Below, one piece after another: positions 1-6,101 of a stretch of 9,091 bases of DNA (positions are counted from its first letter, which is position 1; every line of letters starts with the position of its first letter). The translations under genes and the position numbers were made by a program. The DNA comes from Syntrophales bacterium. Its GTDB lineage: Bacteria; Desulfobacterota; Syntrophia; Syntrophales; UBA5619. The notes beneath the pieces were generated by a model, which saw only the letters and a list, made by a program, of their open reading frames with translations, had not been told where the DNA came from and searched no databases. The stretch covers positions 1 to 9,091 of the forward strand of contig JAQTRB010000048.1 in the NCBI GenBank assembly GCA_028712015.1. The letters are read 5' to 3'.

Positions 1-814
1 TCCCCTTCTTGAAGGCATCGTGGAGCTTCTGGATCACCGCCGCCGGCGTTCCCTTCGGCGCGGCCAGGCCCCGCCACTGGCCCATGGCAAAGTTCACCCC
101 CTGCTCCTTGCAGGTCGGGATATCGGGGAACATATCAAAGCGCTCCTCCGAGAAGAGGGCCATGATCCGGAGTTTCCCCGCCTGAACCTGGCTGATCCCC
201 TCCGGCGGCGAGACGGAAACGGCGTTGATGTGACCGCCCAGCAGGGCCGTCACCGAGGGCCCCCCGCCCGAGAAGGGGATGTGGTTGAATTTGACCCCCA
301 TCGCCTTCTCAAAGGCCATGGCGATCAGATGGACGCCGCCGCCGGCACCGGAATTTCCCACGCTGATCATGCCCGGGTTCTTCTTGGCCTGCTCCAGGAA
401 CTCCTTCGTCGTTTTCCAGGGGGCATCCGACCGGACCAGAAACATGGCCGGATCCCGGACGACGTTGATGACCGGATCGAAGTTCGCGTAGGTGAAGGCC
501 GTCTTCACCTGGTGCGGCAGGATCGTGAGCGGCGTCACCGCGGCCGTCAAGGTGTAGCCGTCGGGCTTGGCCTGCGAACCCTCTGTATACCCCACGGCGC
601 CGCCCCCGCCGGCCCTGTTGACGATGACCACGGCCTTGCCGAGGTATTTTTCGGTTGCGGCGGCCAGAGCCCTGAAGATGAGATCCGTGGCCCCGCCGGG
701 CGCCCAGGGAATGATGATCTGAACCTCCTTCTCCGGAAAATCGGCGGCTTGAACGGGGAACGCTGCAATGCAAAGGAAACCGATTGCCAAGACATAAAAC
801 ATTTTTTTCAACAT
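1..814 (-). CDS. tctC: TctC/Bug-family periplasmic tricarboxylate-binding protein (C-terminus cut by window edge)
   Basis: This is the extracytoplasmic solute receptor of a tripartite tricarboxylate transporter; it captures a carboxylate in the periplasm and delivers it to the TctA/TctB membrane pair. The visible 271 residues begin with a classic signal peptide: a K-K-rich start, a hydrophobic core over residues 5-20 and a probable cleavage after VQA23. Bug-family hallmarks follow: PGGATD at 39-44, a GGGGAVGY stretch, and the HIPFSGGGPSVTALLGG segment that normally lines the ligand cleft. The ATG at 814 is chosen because a textbook AGGAGG lies 7 nt upstream (822-827) and the signal peptide starts there. 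Family members are usually about 320-330 residues, so roughly 50-60 C-terminal residues should lie beyond base 1. It is the last visible gene of the tctB-tctA-tctC unit, 79 nt after tctA. The ligand cannot be read from sequence; Bug proteins bind diverse carboxylates. Family assignment is very secure. Confidence 0.95.
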   Translation of the reverse strand, partial: MLKKMFYVLAIGFLCIAAFPVQAADFPEKEVQIIIPWAPGGATDLIFRALAAATEKYLGKAVVIVNRAGGGGAVGYTEGSQAKPDGYTLTAAVTPLTILPHQVKTAFTYANFDPVINVVRDPAMFLVRSDAPWKTTKEFLEQAKKNPGMISVGNSGAGGGVHLIAMAFEKAMGVKFNHIPFSGGGPSVTALLGGHINAVSVSPPEGISQVQAGKLRIMALFSEERFDMFPDIPTCKEQGVNFAMGQWRGLAAPKGTPAAVIQKLHDAFKKG

Positions 815-845
815 ACCCTTACCTCCTTTTCCCGTTGGATGGCAT

Positions 846-862
846 GCCGGTCACTGACCGGC
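846..862. repeat. Perfect 17-bp inverted repeat between tctA and tctC
   Basis: The sequence GCCGGTCACTGACCGGC has two perfect 8-bp arms around one central base. It lies within the 79-nt tctA-tctC gap, upstream of the tctC Shine-Dalgarno. In RNA it would form a 7-bp GC-rich hairpin with a 3-nt loop. No U-run follows in the minus direction, so it is not a normal intrinsic terminator. By analogy with intercistronic hairpins next to other binding-protein genes, it may stabilise or process the transcript so that the receptor and permease are made in different amounts. It could also be a protein-binding site. The repeat is seen directly; its role is inferred. Confidence 0.6.
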
Positions 863-893
863 CGTCCCGTGGCTTGGTTACCCTGATCCACCC

Positions 894-2402
894 TTACGCA
901 GGGCGCCTGTTGAATCTCCCGATGATGAACCGAAATGCCGGCATCAAGAGAAAAAGAAACGTCACCACCAGGAAGACCAGCGAAAAAGGCCGCTCGATAA
1001 AGACCCCGAAATCCCCGTGAGAAATCATCAGCGACTGGCGGAAAGCGACCTCCATTTTCGGGCCGATCACCAGGGCCAGCAGGAGCGGCGCCGCGTCGTA
1101 CGCCCACTTTCTCATCACGTAACCCAATACACCCATCAAAAGCATCAACCAGATGTCGTTGATGGAGTTGTTCACGGTGTACATCCCGGTGATGCAGAAA
1201 AGCATCACAAGGGGCAGCAGGATCTTCTTCGGGATTCGGAGGATACTGGCGAAAAAGGGGACAAACGGCAGATTGAGCAGAAGCAGGATGAAGTTGCCGA
1301 TATACATGCTGGCGATGACGCCCCAGAAGACATCCGGATGCTCGCTGATCATCATCGGCCCCGGCACCACGCCGTGGATCATGAGCGCCCCCAGCAGAAT
1401 GGCCGTCGGCGGGGCGAACGGGATGCCCAGAACGAACAGAGGAATGAATGCCGACTGGCAGGCGGCATTGTTGGCCGATTCCGGACCGGCCACCCCTTCG
1501 ATGGCGCCCTTGCCGAAGTCCTCGGGGTGCCGGGAAATCCTCTTTTCCGTCATATAGGACGTGTAGGTTGCGATGACGGGGGCCGGCCCGGGGACCAGAC
1601 CCACGCCGAAACCGATCGCCGACCCGCGCAGGATCGCACCCACCGATTTTTTCAGATCCTGAAGCGACGGGAAGAGATCCCGGAAGCGCGGGACGATCAC
1701 GCTCTGTTCGAGGCTCTCCAGCGGCTGGTCGACATTGGCCAGGACCTCCGCGATCCCGAAAAGCCCGATGGCGACGGCAACAAATTCGATACCGCCGAGC
1801 AGATAGGTGGCGTCGAAGGTGAATCGGTAGTCTCCCGTGACGGGATCGAGCCCCACCGTCCCGATGATGAGGCCCACAACGGCCATCATGAGGGACTTGA
1901 GCAGGGAACCTCCCGTCACGTTGCTCAGGACGATGAATCCGCAGACCATCAGGGAGAAATACTCGGGAGGGCCAAAGGCCAGCGCGGCCTGGGCGAGCGG
2001 CGGAGCCAGAAAAACCATGCCGATGATCGCAAGGGTTCCGGCCGTAAATGAGCCGATGGCGCAGATCGCCAGGGCCGGGCCGGCCTTTCCTTTTTGAGCC
2101 ATCTGGTAGCCGTCGATACAGGTGATCACCGAGGCGGTTTCCCCGGGAACATTCAGAAGAATGGATGTGGTGGAGCCGCCGTACATCGCCCCGTAGTAGA
2201 TGCCGCAGAGCATGATGATCGCCGACGTGGGGCTCAGACCGAATGTGATCGGGATGAGCAACGCGATTCCCGCAATCGGTCCCAGTCCCGGGAGGATGCC
2301 GACCAGAGTCCCCGCGACCGCCCCCAGCAGGCAGTACAGAAGATTGGCCACCGTGGCGGCAATTCCGAAACCGGTAAAAAGGTGTTGAATCGATTCAACC
2401 AT
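894..2402 (-). CDS. tctA: TctA family large permease subunit of the tripartite tricarboxylate transporter
   Basis: This is the large, roughly 12-helix inner-membrane subunit that moves the carboxylate across the membrane with TctB, fed by TctC. Its 502 residues match the usual family length of about 500. The N-terminal half carries the TctA signature: GILPGLGPIAG near 35-45, then GIYYGAMYGGSTTSILLNVPGE at about 67-88. The second half carries the pseudo-repeat: GVGLVPGPAPVIATY at about 266-280, then GVAGPESANNAA at 303-314 and LGIPFAPPTAILLGALMIHG at 325-344. The last two helical blocks lie at about 395-450 and 473-495. The start is firm: TAGGAGG lies 5 nt before the ATG, and its TAG is the tctB stop codon, so the two genes are probably translationally coupled. 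In the second half, the glycine-rich loops I would expect from the family (PGxGGP and LGIPGSG) read PGPAP and LGIPFAP. This may reflect substrate choice. Assignment is secure. Confidence 0.96.
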   Translation of the reverse strand: MVESIQHLFTGFGIAATVANLLYCLLGAVAGTLVGILPGLGPIAGIALLIPITFGLSPTSAIIMLCGIYYGAMYGGSTTSILLNVPGETASVITCIDGYQMAQKGKAGPALAICAIGSFTAGTLAIIGMVFLAPPLAQAALAFGPPEYFSLMVCGFIVLSNVTGGSLLKSLMMAVVGLIIGTVGLDPVTGDYRFTFDATYLLGGIEFVAVAIGLFGIAEVLANVDQPLESLEQSVIVPRFRDLFPSLQDLKKSVGAILRGSAIGFGVGLVPGPAPVIATYTSYMTEKRISRHPEDFGKGAIEGVAGPESANNAACQSAFIPLFVLGIPFAPPTAILLGALMIHGVVPGPMMISEHPDVFWGVIASMYIGNFILLLLNLPFVPFFASILRIPKKILLPLVMLFCITGMYTVNNSINDIWLMLLMGVLGYVMRKWAYDAAPLLLALVIGPKMEVAFRQSLMISHGDFGVFIERPFSLVFLVVTFLFLLMPAFRFIIGRFNRRPA

Positions 2403-2407
2403 CCCGG

Positions 2408-2414
2408 CCTCCTA
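2408..2414 (-). promoter_or_regulatory. tctA ribosome-binding site overlapping the tctB stop codon
   Basis: Read on the minus strand, TAGGAGG supplies both the tctB stop (TAG) and the Shine-Dalgarno for the tctA ATG 5 nt downstream. Ribosomes ending tctB would therefore sit on the tctA initiation region. This supports translational coupling of the two membrane subunits and fixes the tctA start. Confidence 0.8.
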
Positions 2415-2876
2415 CAGACCGATGAATCCCCTCGGCAGGGGGATCTTGAGGAATTGAATAAACAGGAGATAGGAGGCCGCTGCAATCAACAGCGGCACGA
2501 GCATGAGCAGGACCGGTCTTTGGATGCCGAGAATCCGAAACAGCATGACCGTCAAGAGGAATGCGGTGAGCGGATACCCCAGGACATTGAGACAAAGGGT
2601 GGCCAGCGCAGAGGCGCCCAGGAACAGCAACATCTGCTTCATGGCGATGTCGGCTGGGGTTGCGACTTCCGGTTTCCGCGGGGATGAGGATTTTGCGAAC
2701 AGGCGATTCAACAGAAGAAGAAGGGAGAGGAGCATGAGAAGAATTCCCAGGCAGAGGGGAAACAGACCCGATCCCGCCATCCGGAACGTCCCTATCGGCA
2801 TCCTCAGGGAAAGAAGGGCGGTGATCCCCCCAAAAAGGAAAACGATCCCGCACCCGATCCGTTCATCCTTTTTCAT
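2412..2876 (-). CDS. tctB: TctB family small membrane subunit of the tripartite tricarboxylate transporter
   Basis: This is the small inner-membrane subunit that pairs with TctA. From the chosen start it is 154 residues, typical for the family, with hydrophobic segments at about 8-26, 37-57, 82-98, 101-117 and 121-143. Family marks are GSGLFP at 35-40, corresponding to the usual GxGxFP after the first helix, and the C-terminal LPRGFIG. The region around 58-80 is a charged cytoplasmic-type linker. Three in-frame ATGs exist: 2927, 2882 and 2876. The 2927 start would lie only about 11 nt inside the predicted transcript and would add a non-family tail. The 2882 ATG has GGGGA almost touching it. 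The 2876 ATG has the same GGGGA 6 nt upstream and is preferred. It is the first gene of the operon. The low conservation of TctB means the call rests on topology, motifs and its position next to tctA. Confidence 0.9.
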   Translation of the reverse strand: MKKDERIGCGIVFLFGGITALLSLRMPIGTFRMAGSGLFPLCLGILLMLLSLLLLLNRLFAKSSSPRKPEVATPADIAMKQMLLFLGASALATLCLNVLGYPLTAFLLTVMLFRILGIQRPVLLMLVPLLIAAASYLLFIQFLKIPLPRGFIGL

Positions 2877-2932
2877 CTTCATTCCCCAATCAGAAATCCC
2901 CTCTCCGAAAGATGGAGGAGGTTTCATAATGC

Positions 2933-2945
2933 GGAACTATGTTCC
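2933..2945. promoter_or_regulatory. Palindromic operator candidate at the tct transcription start
   Basis: GGAACTATGTTCC is an inverted repeat with perfect 5-bp arms and a 3-bp centre. It touches the last base of the -10 element and covers the predicted transcription start (about 2938). A bound dimer would block initiation, so it most likely serves a repressor. Further GTTCC (2983-2987) and GGAAC (3012-3016) half-sites lie upstream. No cognate regulator gene is in the window, so the binding family is unknown. Confidence 0.55.
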
Positions 2946-2973
2946 TAATAACAAAACCATTCCCGGATGTCAA
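2945..2973 (-). promoter_or_regulatory. Sigma70-type promoter of the tctBAC operon
   Basis: On the minus strand a perfect -35 TTGACA (2973-2968) is followed by an ideal 17-bp spacer and a -10 TATTAG (2950-2945, 4 of 6 consensus). Transcription would start near 2938, leaving a leader of about 60 nt before the preferred tctB ATG. The position directly upstream of the first transporter gene, and the palindrome over the start, support it. Confidence 0.7.
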
Positions 2974-3029
2974 TATTTTTTCGTTCCCGCGGTCGACGCC
3001 CGGAATTCCCCGGAACCGCATCGCTTCCG

Positions 3030-3059
3030 TTGACAGACAAGATCGTCTTGTCCTATGAT
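3030..3059 (+). promoter_or_regulatory. Divergent plus-strand sigma70-type promoter
   Basis: A perfect -35 TTGACA (3030-3035), an 18-bp spacer and a -10 TATGAT (3054-3059, 5 of 6 consensus) predict a start near 3066 pointing right. It lies back-to-back with the tct promoter; the two -35 elements are about 56 bp apart. It would transcribe the doubtful frame at 3077-3424 and the small secreted-protein gene at 3421. ATGATCAT (3058-3065) is a further short palindrome over the -10 and start. Confidence 0.65.
3036..3052. promoter_or_regulatory. Perfect 17-bp palindrome filling the promoter spacer (operator candidate)
   Basis: GACAAGATCGTCTTGTC has perfect 7-bp arms around TCG and begins right after the -35 hexamer. 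It occupies 17 of the 18 spacer bases, so a bound dimer would exclude RNA polymerase. This arrangement is typical of TetR- or MarR-type autorepressors that control their own divergent promoter. It differs in sequence from the GGAAC palindrome at the tct promoter, so two regulators may act here. The repeat is certain; operator function is inferred. Confidence 0.6.
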
Positions 3060-3076
3060 GATCATGCGATAAAGAA

Positions 3077-3424
3077 ATGCCGGATCAACCGAAAATGACA
3101 ATCAAATCGAAGGTTCCTGACAAAGTGATCCTGTCGCCACGATCAGACCGTTCGCACGCTTTCCGTGGAGAAAATCGCGGAACAGGCAGGAAGTCTTTTT
3201 CCCAACTCGCCGCACTCTTCGTGGTCATCTTCGCTGCGGTTGATTGCTGCGCGGGAGATGTGATGCCATCCAAGGTGTCTTCGACTCAGAAAGGGTCCGA
3301 TGCAATTCAGTCGCCGGACCGTTCGCCCGTACCATTGTGGCGTCACGCGACACACTCTGGAGCATCCTTACCGACCCCGTCCAGTTTACAACCATGTAAT
3401 CCGGTGGCAGGAGAAACGCTATGA
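3077..3424 (+). pseudogene. Doubtful 115-codon frame, possible remnant of a decayed regulator gene
   Basis: An ATG at 3077 lies about 11 nt after the predicted transcription start but lacks a good Shine-Dalgarno. The frame ends in a TGA that overlaps the next ATG as ATGA. The translation has no recognised domain, only one hydrophobic run near residues 45-58 with cysteines after it, and its codon use is unlike the neighbouring genes. In the +1 frame the segment 3129-3260 is open and includes TVRTLSVEKIAEQAG (3147-3191). That stretch resembles the first helices of a TetR-type helix-turn-helix, and the N-terminal part of the main frame (SKVPDKVIL) resembles the residues that usually precede it. 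I infer a frameshifted, partly deleted regulator as one possibility; plain non-coding leader is equally possible. Confidence 0.25.
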
Positions 3425-3675
3425 AAAAACGTACACTGAGCTGGTTGCTGACCGTTGCGCTAACCATGTTGTTTGCCGGGGTGTCACAAGCCGCTGAAGA
3501 CGTACCCATCAGCAAAGATCTGACGGCTGTGATCGCGCTATTGGGATTGCCGTGCGGTAAGGTCGTCAGCGTGGCCAAAAAAGGCGACAACGATCACATC
3601 GCTGTCTGCGAGAACGGCAACCGCTACCGAATATTTTTAAACCCCGAGGGTCGGGTCATCGCTGAAAAACAATGA
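3421..3675 (+). CDS. Small secreted two-cysteine protein of unknown function
   Basis: I do not recognise the family. The 84-residue product starts with a strong signal peptide: MKKR, then a hydrophobic core over about 8-20 and probable cleavage after VSQA24. This leaves a mature exported domain of 60 residues. That domain has exactly two cysteines, Cys45 in GLPCGKVVSV and Cys63 in HIAVCENGNRYRI, spaced so that they could form a disulfide in the periplasm. The pattern suggests a small beta-rich domain. The start is well supported: AGGAG lies 7 nt before the ATG. It runs opposite to all its large neighbours, diverging from the tct operon and converging on the ychF-like gene. Its ATG overlaps the stop of the doubtful upstream frame. 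No strong promoter was found directly upstream, so it may be read from the 3030 promoter. It is real as a gene with good probability; a role cannot be given. Confidence 0.8.
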   Translation: MKKRTLSWLLTVALTMLFAGVSQAAEDVPISKDLTAVIALLGLPCGKVVSVAKKGDNDHIAVCENGNRYRIFLNPEGRVIAEKQ

Positions 3676-3682
3676 GCGCGGA

Positions 3683-3714
3683 ATCCCTCCGAGAGTGATT
3701 AATAGCGGAGGAAT
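3683..3714. terminator. Weak hairpin between convergent genes
   Basis: CCTCCG (3686-3691) pairs with CGGAGG (3706-3711) around a 14-nt loop, with two more pairs beyond one mismatch. It lies just after the small secreted-protein stop and before the end of the convergent ychF-like gene, where a two-way terminator would be expected. There is no U-run on either side, so termination activity is uncertain. Confidence 0.25.
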
Positions 3715-3760
3715 GCAAGGTCGTCGCGCATGAGGGTGTGCAGGGGCGTCCGACAGCCTG

Positions 3761-4792
3761 TCAAACGTTGAAGCGGAAATTGATGATCTCCCCGTCCTGG
3801 ACCACGTATTCCTTTCCCTCGAGGCGGAGCTTTCCCGCCGCCTTGGCGGCGGCATGGGTTCCGCCGCAGGCGATGAACTCGTCAAAACCGATCACCTCGG
3901 CCTTGATGAACCCCCGCTCGAAATCGTTGTGGATCACGCCGGCCGCCCGGGGGGCCTTGGTGCCCTCGGGAATGACCCAGGCCTTGACCTCGTCCTCGCC
4001 GACGGTAAAATAGGAAATCCGGCCGAGCAGCGAAAAAGCGGCGCGGATCACCCGACCGAAGGCGGCCTCCGAGACGCCGAGCGAATCCAGAAATTCCTTC
4101 CGCTCCTCCGGCGGGAGGGCGGCCAACTCCGCTTCGATCGCGCAGCAGATTCCGATCAGTGGCACCTCGGATCCCAGTTCGCGGCCCAAGGCCTCGGAGA
4201 CGGCCGGATGATCTTCAGGCGTGTTGACCACGACCAGTTCCGGCCGGATCGTCCAGAACGAGAAGCTCCGGAGGCCGTGGCGCTCCTCTTCGGCAAGGGA
4301 CAATCCCCGAAGAGGGTTCCCCGCCTCGAGCCGTTCCCGGAGCCGCGGCAGAACGTGGGCATGAAATGCGTCCTGGGGCGTCATCGGCTTTTTCGCCATC
4401 TTCGCGAGCCGCGCCAGGCGATTTTCGACAATCATCAGATCGGCAAGAATCAGTTCATCCTCCAGTTTGCGGTAACGGCCGAGAATCTCGGGAATGTCCG
4501 CCGCGGTAAACGCGTCTACGACATGGACCAAGCCCTCGGCCCCGGAAAGGCTCTGCCGGACGGCGTCCCACGCCTTCTCTCCGACGGCGTTCACGTCGCT
4601 GAAGGGAACCTTGGCCGGCGAAACCTTGACCGGCTTGAAAATCTCCACCAGGCGGTCGAAACGGGCGTCGGGAACGGAAGCCAGACCCCGCACACAGGTC
4701 TCCCCGTGCATCTCCCGGCTGCGAACGCCGGTCATGATCTCGAACAGCGTGCTTTTGCCGCTCTGCGGAAGTCCCAAAATGCCGATTTCCAT
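3761..4792 (-). CDS. Divergent YchF/OLA1-like P-loop ATPase with C-terminal TGS-type domain
   Basis: YchF/OLA1 proteins are ribosome-linked Obg-class P-loop proteins that prefer ATP. This 343-residue product has the P-loop GLPQSGKST at 7-15, where typical YchF reads GLPNVGKST. A helical insert spans about 100-160. NTPE at 190-193 fits the NxxE form of the G4 motif that lets the family use ATP. The C-terminal domain is well conserved: YFTVGEDEVKAWVIPEGTKA (261-280), HNDFERGFIKAEVIGFDEF and the LRLEGKEYVVQDG...FRFNV ending. The switch II/G3 region is degraded: instead of DxAGL plus a glycine-rich stretch there is SDVNAVGEKAW at 65-75. It is therefore probably a paralogue rather than the housekeeping YchF, and I give no symbol. 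The ATG at 4792 is preferred because AGAGG lies 7 nt upstream; TTG 4810 and ATG 4795 are in frame. It follows dapL by about 130 nt. Confidence 0.88.
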   Translation of the reverse strand: MEIGILGLPQSGKSTLFEIMTGVRSREMHGETCVRGLASVPDARFDRLVEIFKPVKVSPAKVPFSDVNAVGEKAWDAVRQSLSGAEGLVHVVDAFTAADIPEILGRYRKLEDELILADLMIVENRLARLAKMAKKPMTPQDAFHAHVLPRLRERLEAGNPLRGLSLAEEERHGLRSFSFWTIRPELVVVNTPEDHPAVSEALGRELGSEVPLIGICCAIEAELAALPPEERKEFLDSLGVSEAAFGRVIRAAFSLLGRISYFTVGEDEVKAWVIPEGTKAPRAAGVIHNDFERGFIKAEVIGFDEFIACGGTHAAAKAAGKLRLEGKEYVVQDGEIINFRFNV

Positions 4793-4925
4793 CATCCAGC
4801 CTCTATCCAATCACAAAAATCAGATCCCCGGCGCACAATTTGAAACGATTTCGGGGAGAGAGGGGCACTCCGCCCCCGCGGCGTCGCGCCCGCCGGGAAA
4901 ACGGTTTGAGCGCCGAAGGCGTGAA

Positions 4926-6101
4926 CTATGACGCGAAGGCTTTTTCAATTCGCGCCAGCGCCTCTTCCAAGCGGGCGTCGGGAACGGTGAGCGAGATCCG
5001 GATAAATCCCTCGCCGTACTGGCCGTAGGCCGTCCCCGCCGCGACGACGACGGCCGCCTTTTCGAAGAGTTTGTTGGTAAACTCAAGCGATCCCATCCCC
5101 TTCGGCGTCGGGACCCAGAGGTAGAAGGTCCCCTTCGGCGGGTTGAAGTCGATCCCGATCTTCCGGAGCGTTTCCAGAACGCGTCCCCGCCGCCGGGCAT
5201 AGATCGCCATCATCTTTTCGATGTTTCCCGTCTCCTCGCGCAGCGCCCGGATTCCCGCGTACTGGATCGCGTTGAAGATCCCGGAGTCGGTGTTCTCCTT
5301 CACCTTGCTGATCGCGGCGATGAGCTCAGGATTCCCCGCCGCCATCCCGATCCGCCATCCCGTCATGTTGTACGGCTTGGAGAGCGAGTTGAGCTCGACG
5401 CCGACCTCCTTCGCCCCGGGGGCGGACAGAAAACTCAATCTCTCCTGGCCTTCGAAGACCACCTCGCTGTAAGGATTGTCGTAGCAGACGGCGATGTCGT
5501 TCGCCTTCGCGAAGACCACCAGGCGATCGAAGAAACCGCGCGTCGCGCAGGCGCCGGTCGGGTTGTTCGGGTAGTTGAGAAACATTCCGCGAGCCTTTTC
5601 CCGGATCTCGGGCGGGATCTCCTCGAAGACGGGGAGATAGTCGTTTTCGGGACGAATCGGAACATTGTACGGAACGCCGCCCCCCATCAGAATGCTCGCC
5701 CGGTAGGCGGGATAGCCGGGGTCGGTCATCAGCACGATGTCCCCGGGATTGATCCGCGCCATCACGAAATGGTGGCACCCTTCCTTGGAACCGATCAGCC
5801 CCAGGATCTCCGTCGCCGGATCGAGCGCAACGCCGTAGCGGGTCTCATACCAGCGGGCAACCTCCCGACGAAAGGCCAACATCCCCTTCTCCTCGTCCGT
5901 CGGATAACGGTGGTTCTCCGGATCGCGCGCCGTCCGGCAGAGTTCGTCGATGATCGAATCGGGCGTCGGTTCGACCGGATCACCGATCGCGAGGCTGATC
6001 ACGTCCACGCCGTCGGCCTTGGCCTTGGCGATCTTCTTTCGCAATTCCATAAACAGGTAAGGCGGGATCTTGGTCAAACGGTCGGCTGTCTGCAACGTCA
6101 T
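4926..6101 (-). CDS. dapL: LL-diaminopimelate aminotransferase-type class I/II aminotransferase
   Basis: This is a fold-type I PLP enzyme. DapL converts tetrahydrodipicolinate plus glutamate directly to LL-diaminopimelate in the cytoplasm, bypassing the succinylase and acetylase steps. The 391-residue length fits. Visible marks are GSKEG near 104-108 (cofactor phosphate side), YPNNPTG at 177-183, and D208 with Y211 in YDNPYSE. The PLP lysine is K242 in NSLSKPYNMTGWRIG, the DapL-like version of this motif, and the carboxylate-binding arginine is R368 in GFIRIS. Placement 61 nt after dapF strongly favours DapL over other aminotransferases, though motif reading alone cannot exclude an aspartate or alanine aminotransferase. 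The upstream extension of the frame is rejected because it overlaps dapF. ATG 6101 is given as the start, but the AGGAG sits almost against it; a TTG two codons on has better spacing. Confidence 0.88.
   Translation of the reverse strand: MTLQTADRLTKIPPYLFMELRKKIAKAKADGVDVISLAIGDPVEPTPDSIIDELCRTARDPENHRYPTDEEKGMLAFRREVARWYETRYGVALDPATEILGLIGSKEGCHHFVMARINPGDIVLMTDPGYPAYRASILMGGGVPYNVPIRPENDYLPVFEEIPPEIREKARGMFLNYPNNPTGACATRGFFDRLVVFAKANDIAVCYDNPYSEVVFEGQERLSFLSAPGAKEVGVELNSLSKPYNMTGWRIGMAAGNPELIAAISKVKENTDSGIFNAIQYAGIRALREETGNIEKMMAIYARRRGRVLETLRKIGIDFNPPKGTFYLWVPTPKGMGSLEFTNKLFEKAAVVVAAGTAYGQYGEGFIRISLTVPDARLEEALARIEKAFAS

Larger units (their letters stand above)
2928..3420. other. Gene-poor divergent intergenic region between tctB and the small secreted-protein gene
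   Basis: About 490 bp with no convincing intact gene. It contains the tct promoter and its palindrome (2933-2973), a divergent plus-strand promoter with a palindromic spacer (3030-3059), and several GGAAC/GTTCC half-sites (2933, 2941, 2983 and 3012). It also contains a doubtful 115-codon frame (3077-3424). Third-position base use there is less GC-biased than in the flanking metabolic genes, which fits non-coding or decayed sequence. Confidence 0.6.

Noticed and set aside
20..886. Long plus-strand open frame of 288 codons opposite tctC
   Set aside because: It is antisense to a clear TctC gene. Its product is rich in Arg, Gly, Asp and His with no domain, as expected for the reverse frame of GC-rich coding DNA.
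1017..2051. Plus-strand open frame of 344 codons opposite tctA
   Set aside because: It is antisense to a secure membrane permease, and its composition (Arg, Asp, Gln, His rich) is the mirror of hydrophobic codons rather than a protein.
3369..3400. Possible promoter directly before the small secreted-protein gene (TGTAAT as -10)
   Set aside because: No -35 hexamer lies at 16-18 bp; the nearest TTACCG is 20 bp away.
3752..3762. Short palindrome GACAGCCTGTC at the end of the ychF-like gene
   Set aside because: The arms are only 5 bp, it overlaps coding sequence and no U-run follows, so it is probably chance.
3854..4843. Plus-strand open frame of 329 codons opposite the ychF-like gene
   Set aside because: It is a shadow of the conserved P-loop gene with no recognisable domain and no good ribosome-binding site.
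4871..4898. GC-rich hairpin after dapL as an intrinsic terminator
   Set aside because: The stem is bulged and not followed by a U-run, and GC-rich pairing is common by chance in this DNA.
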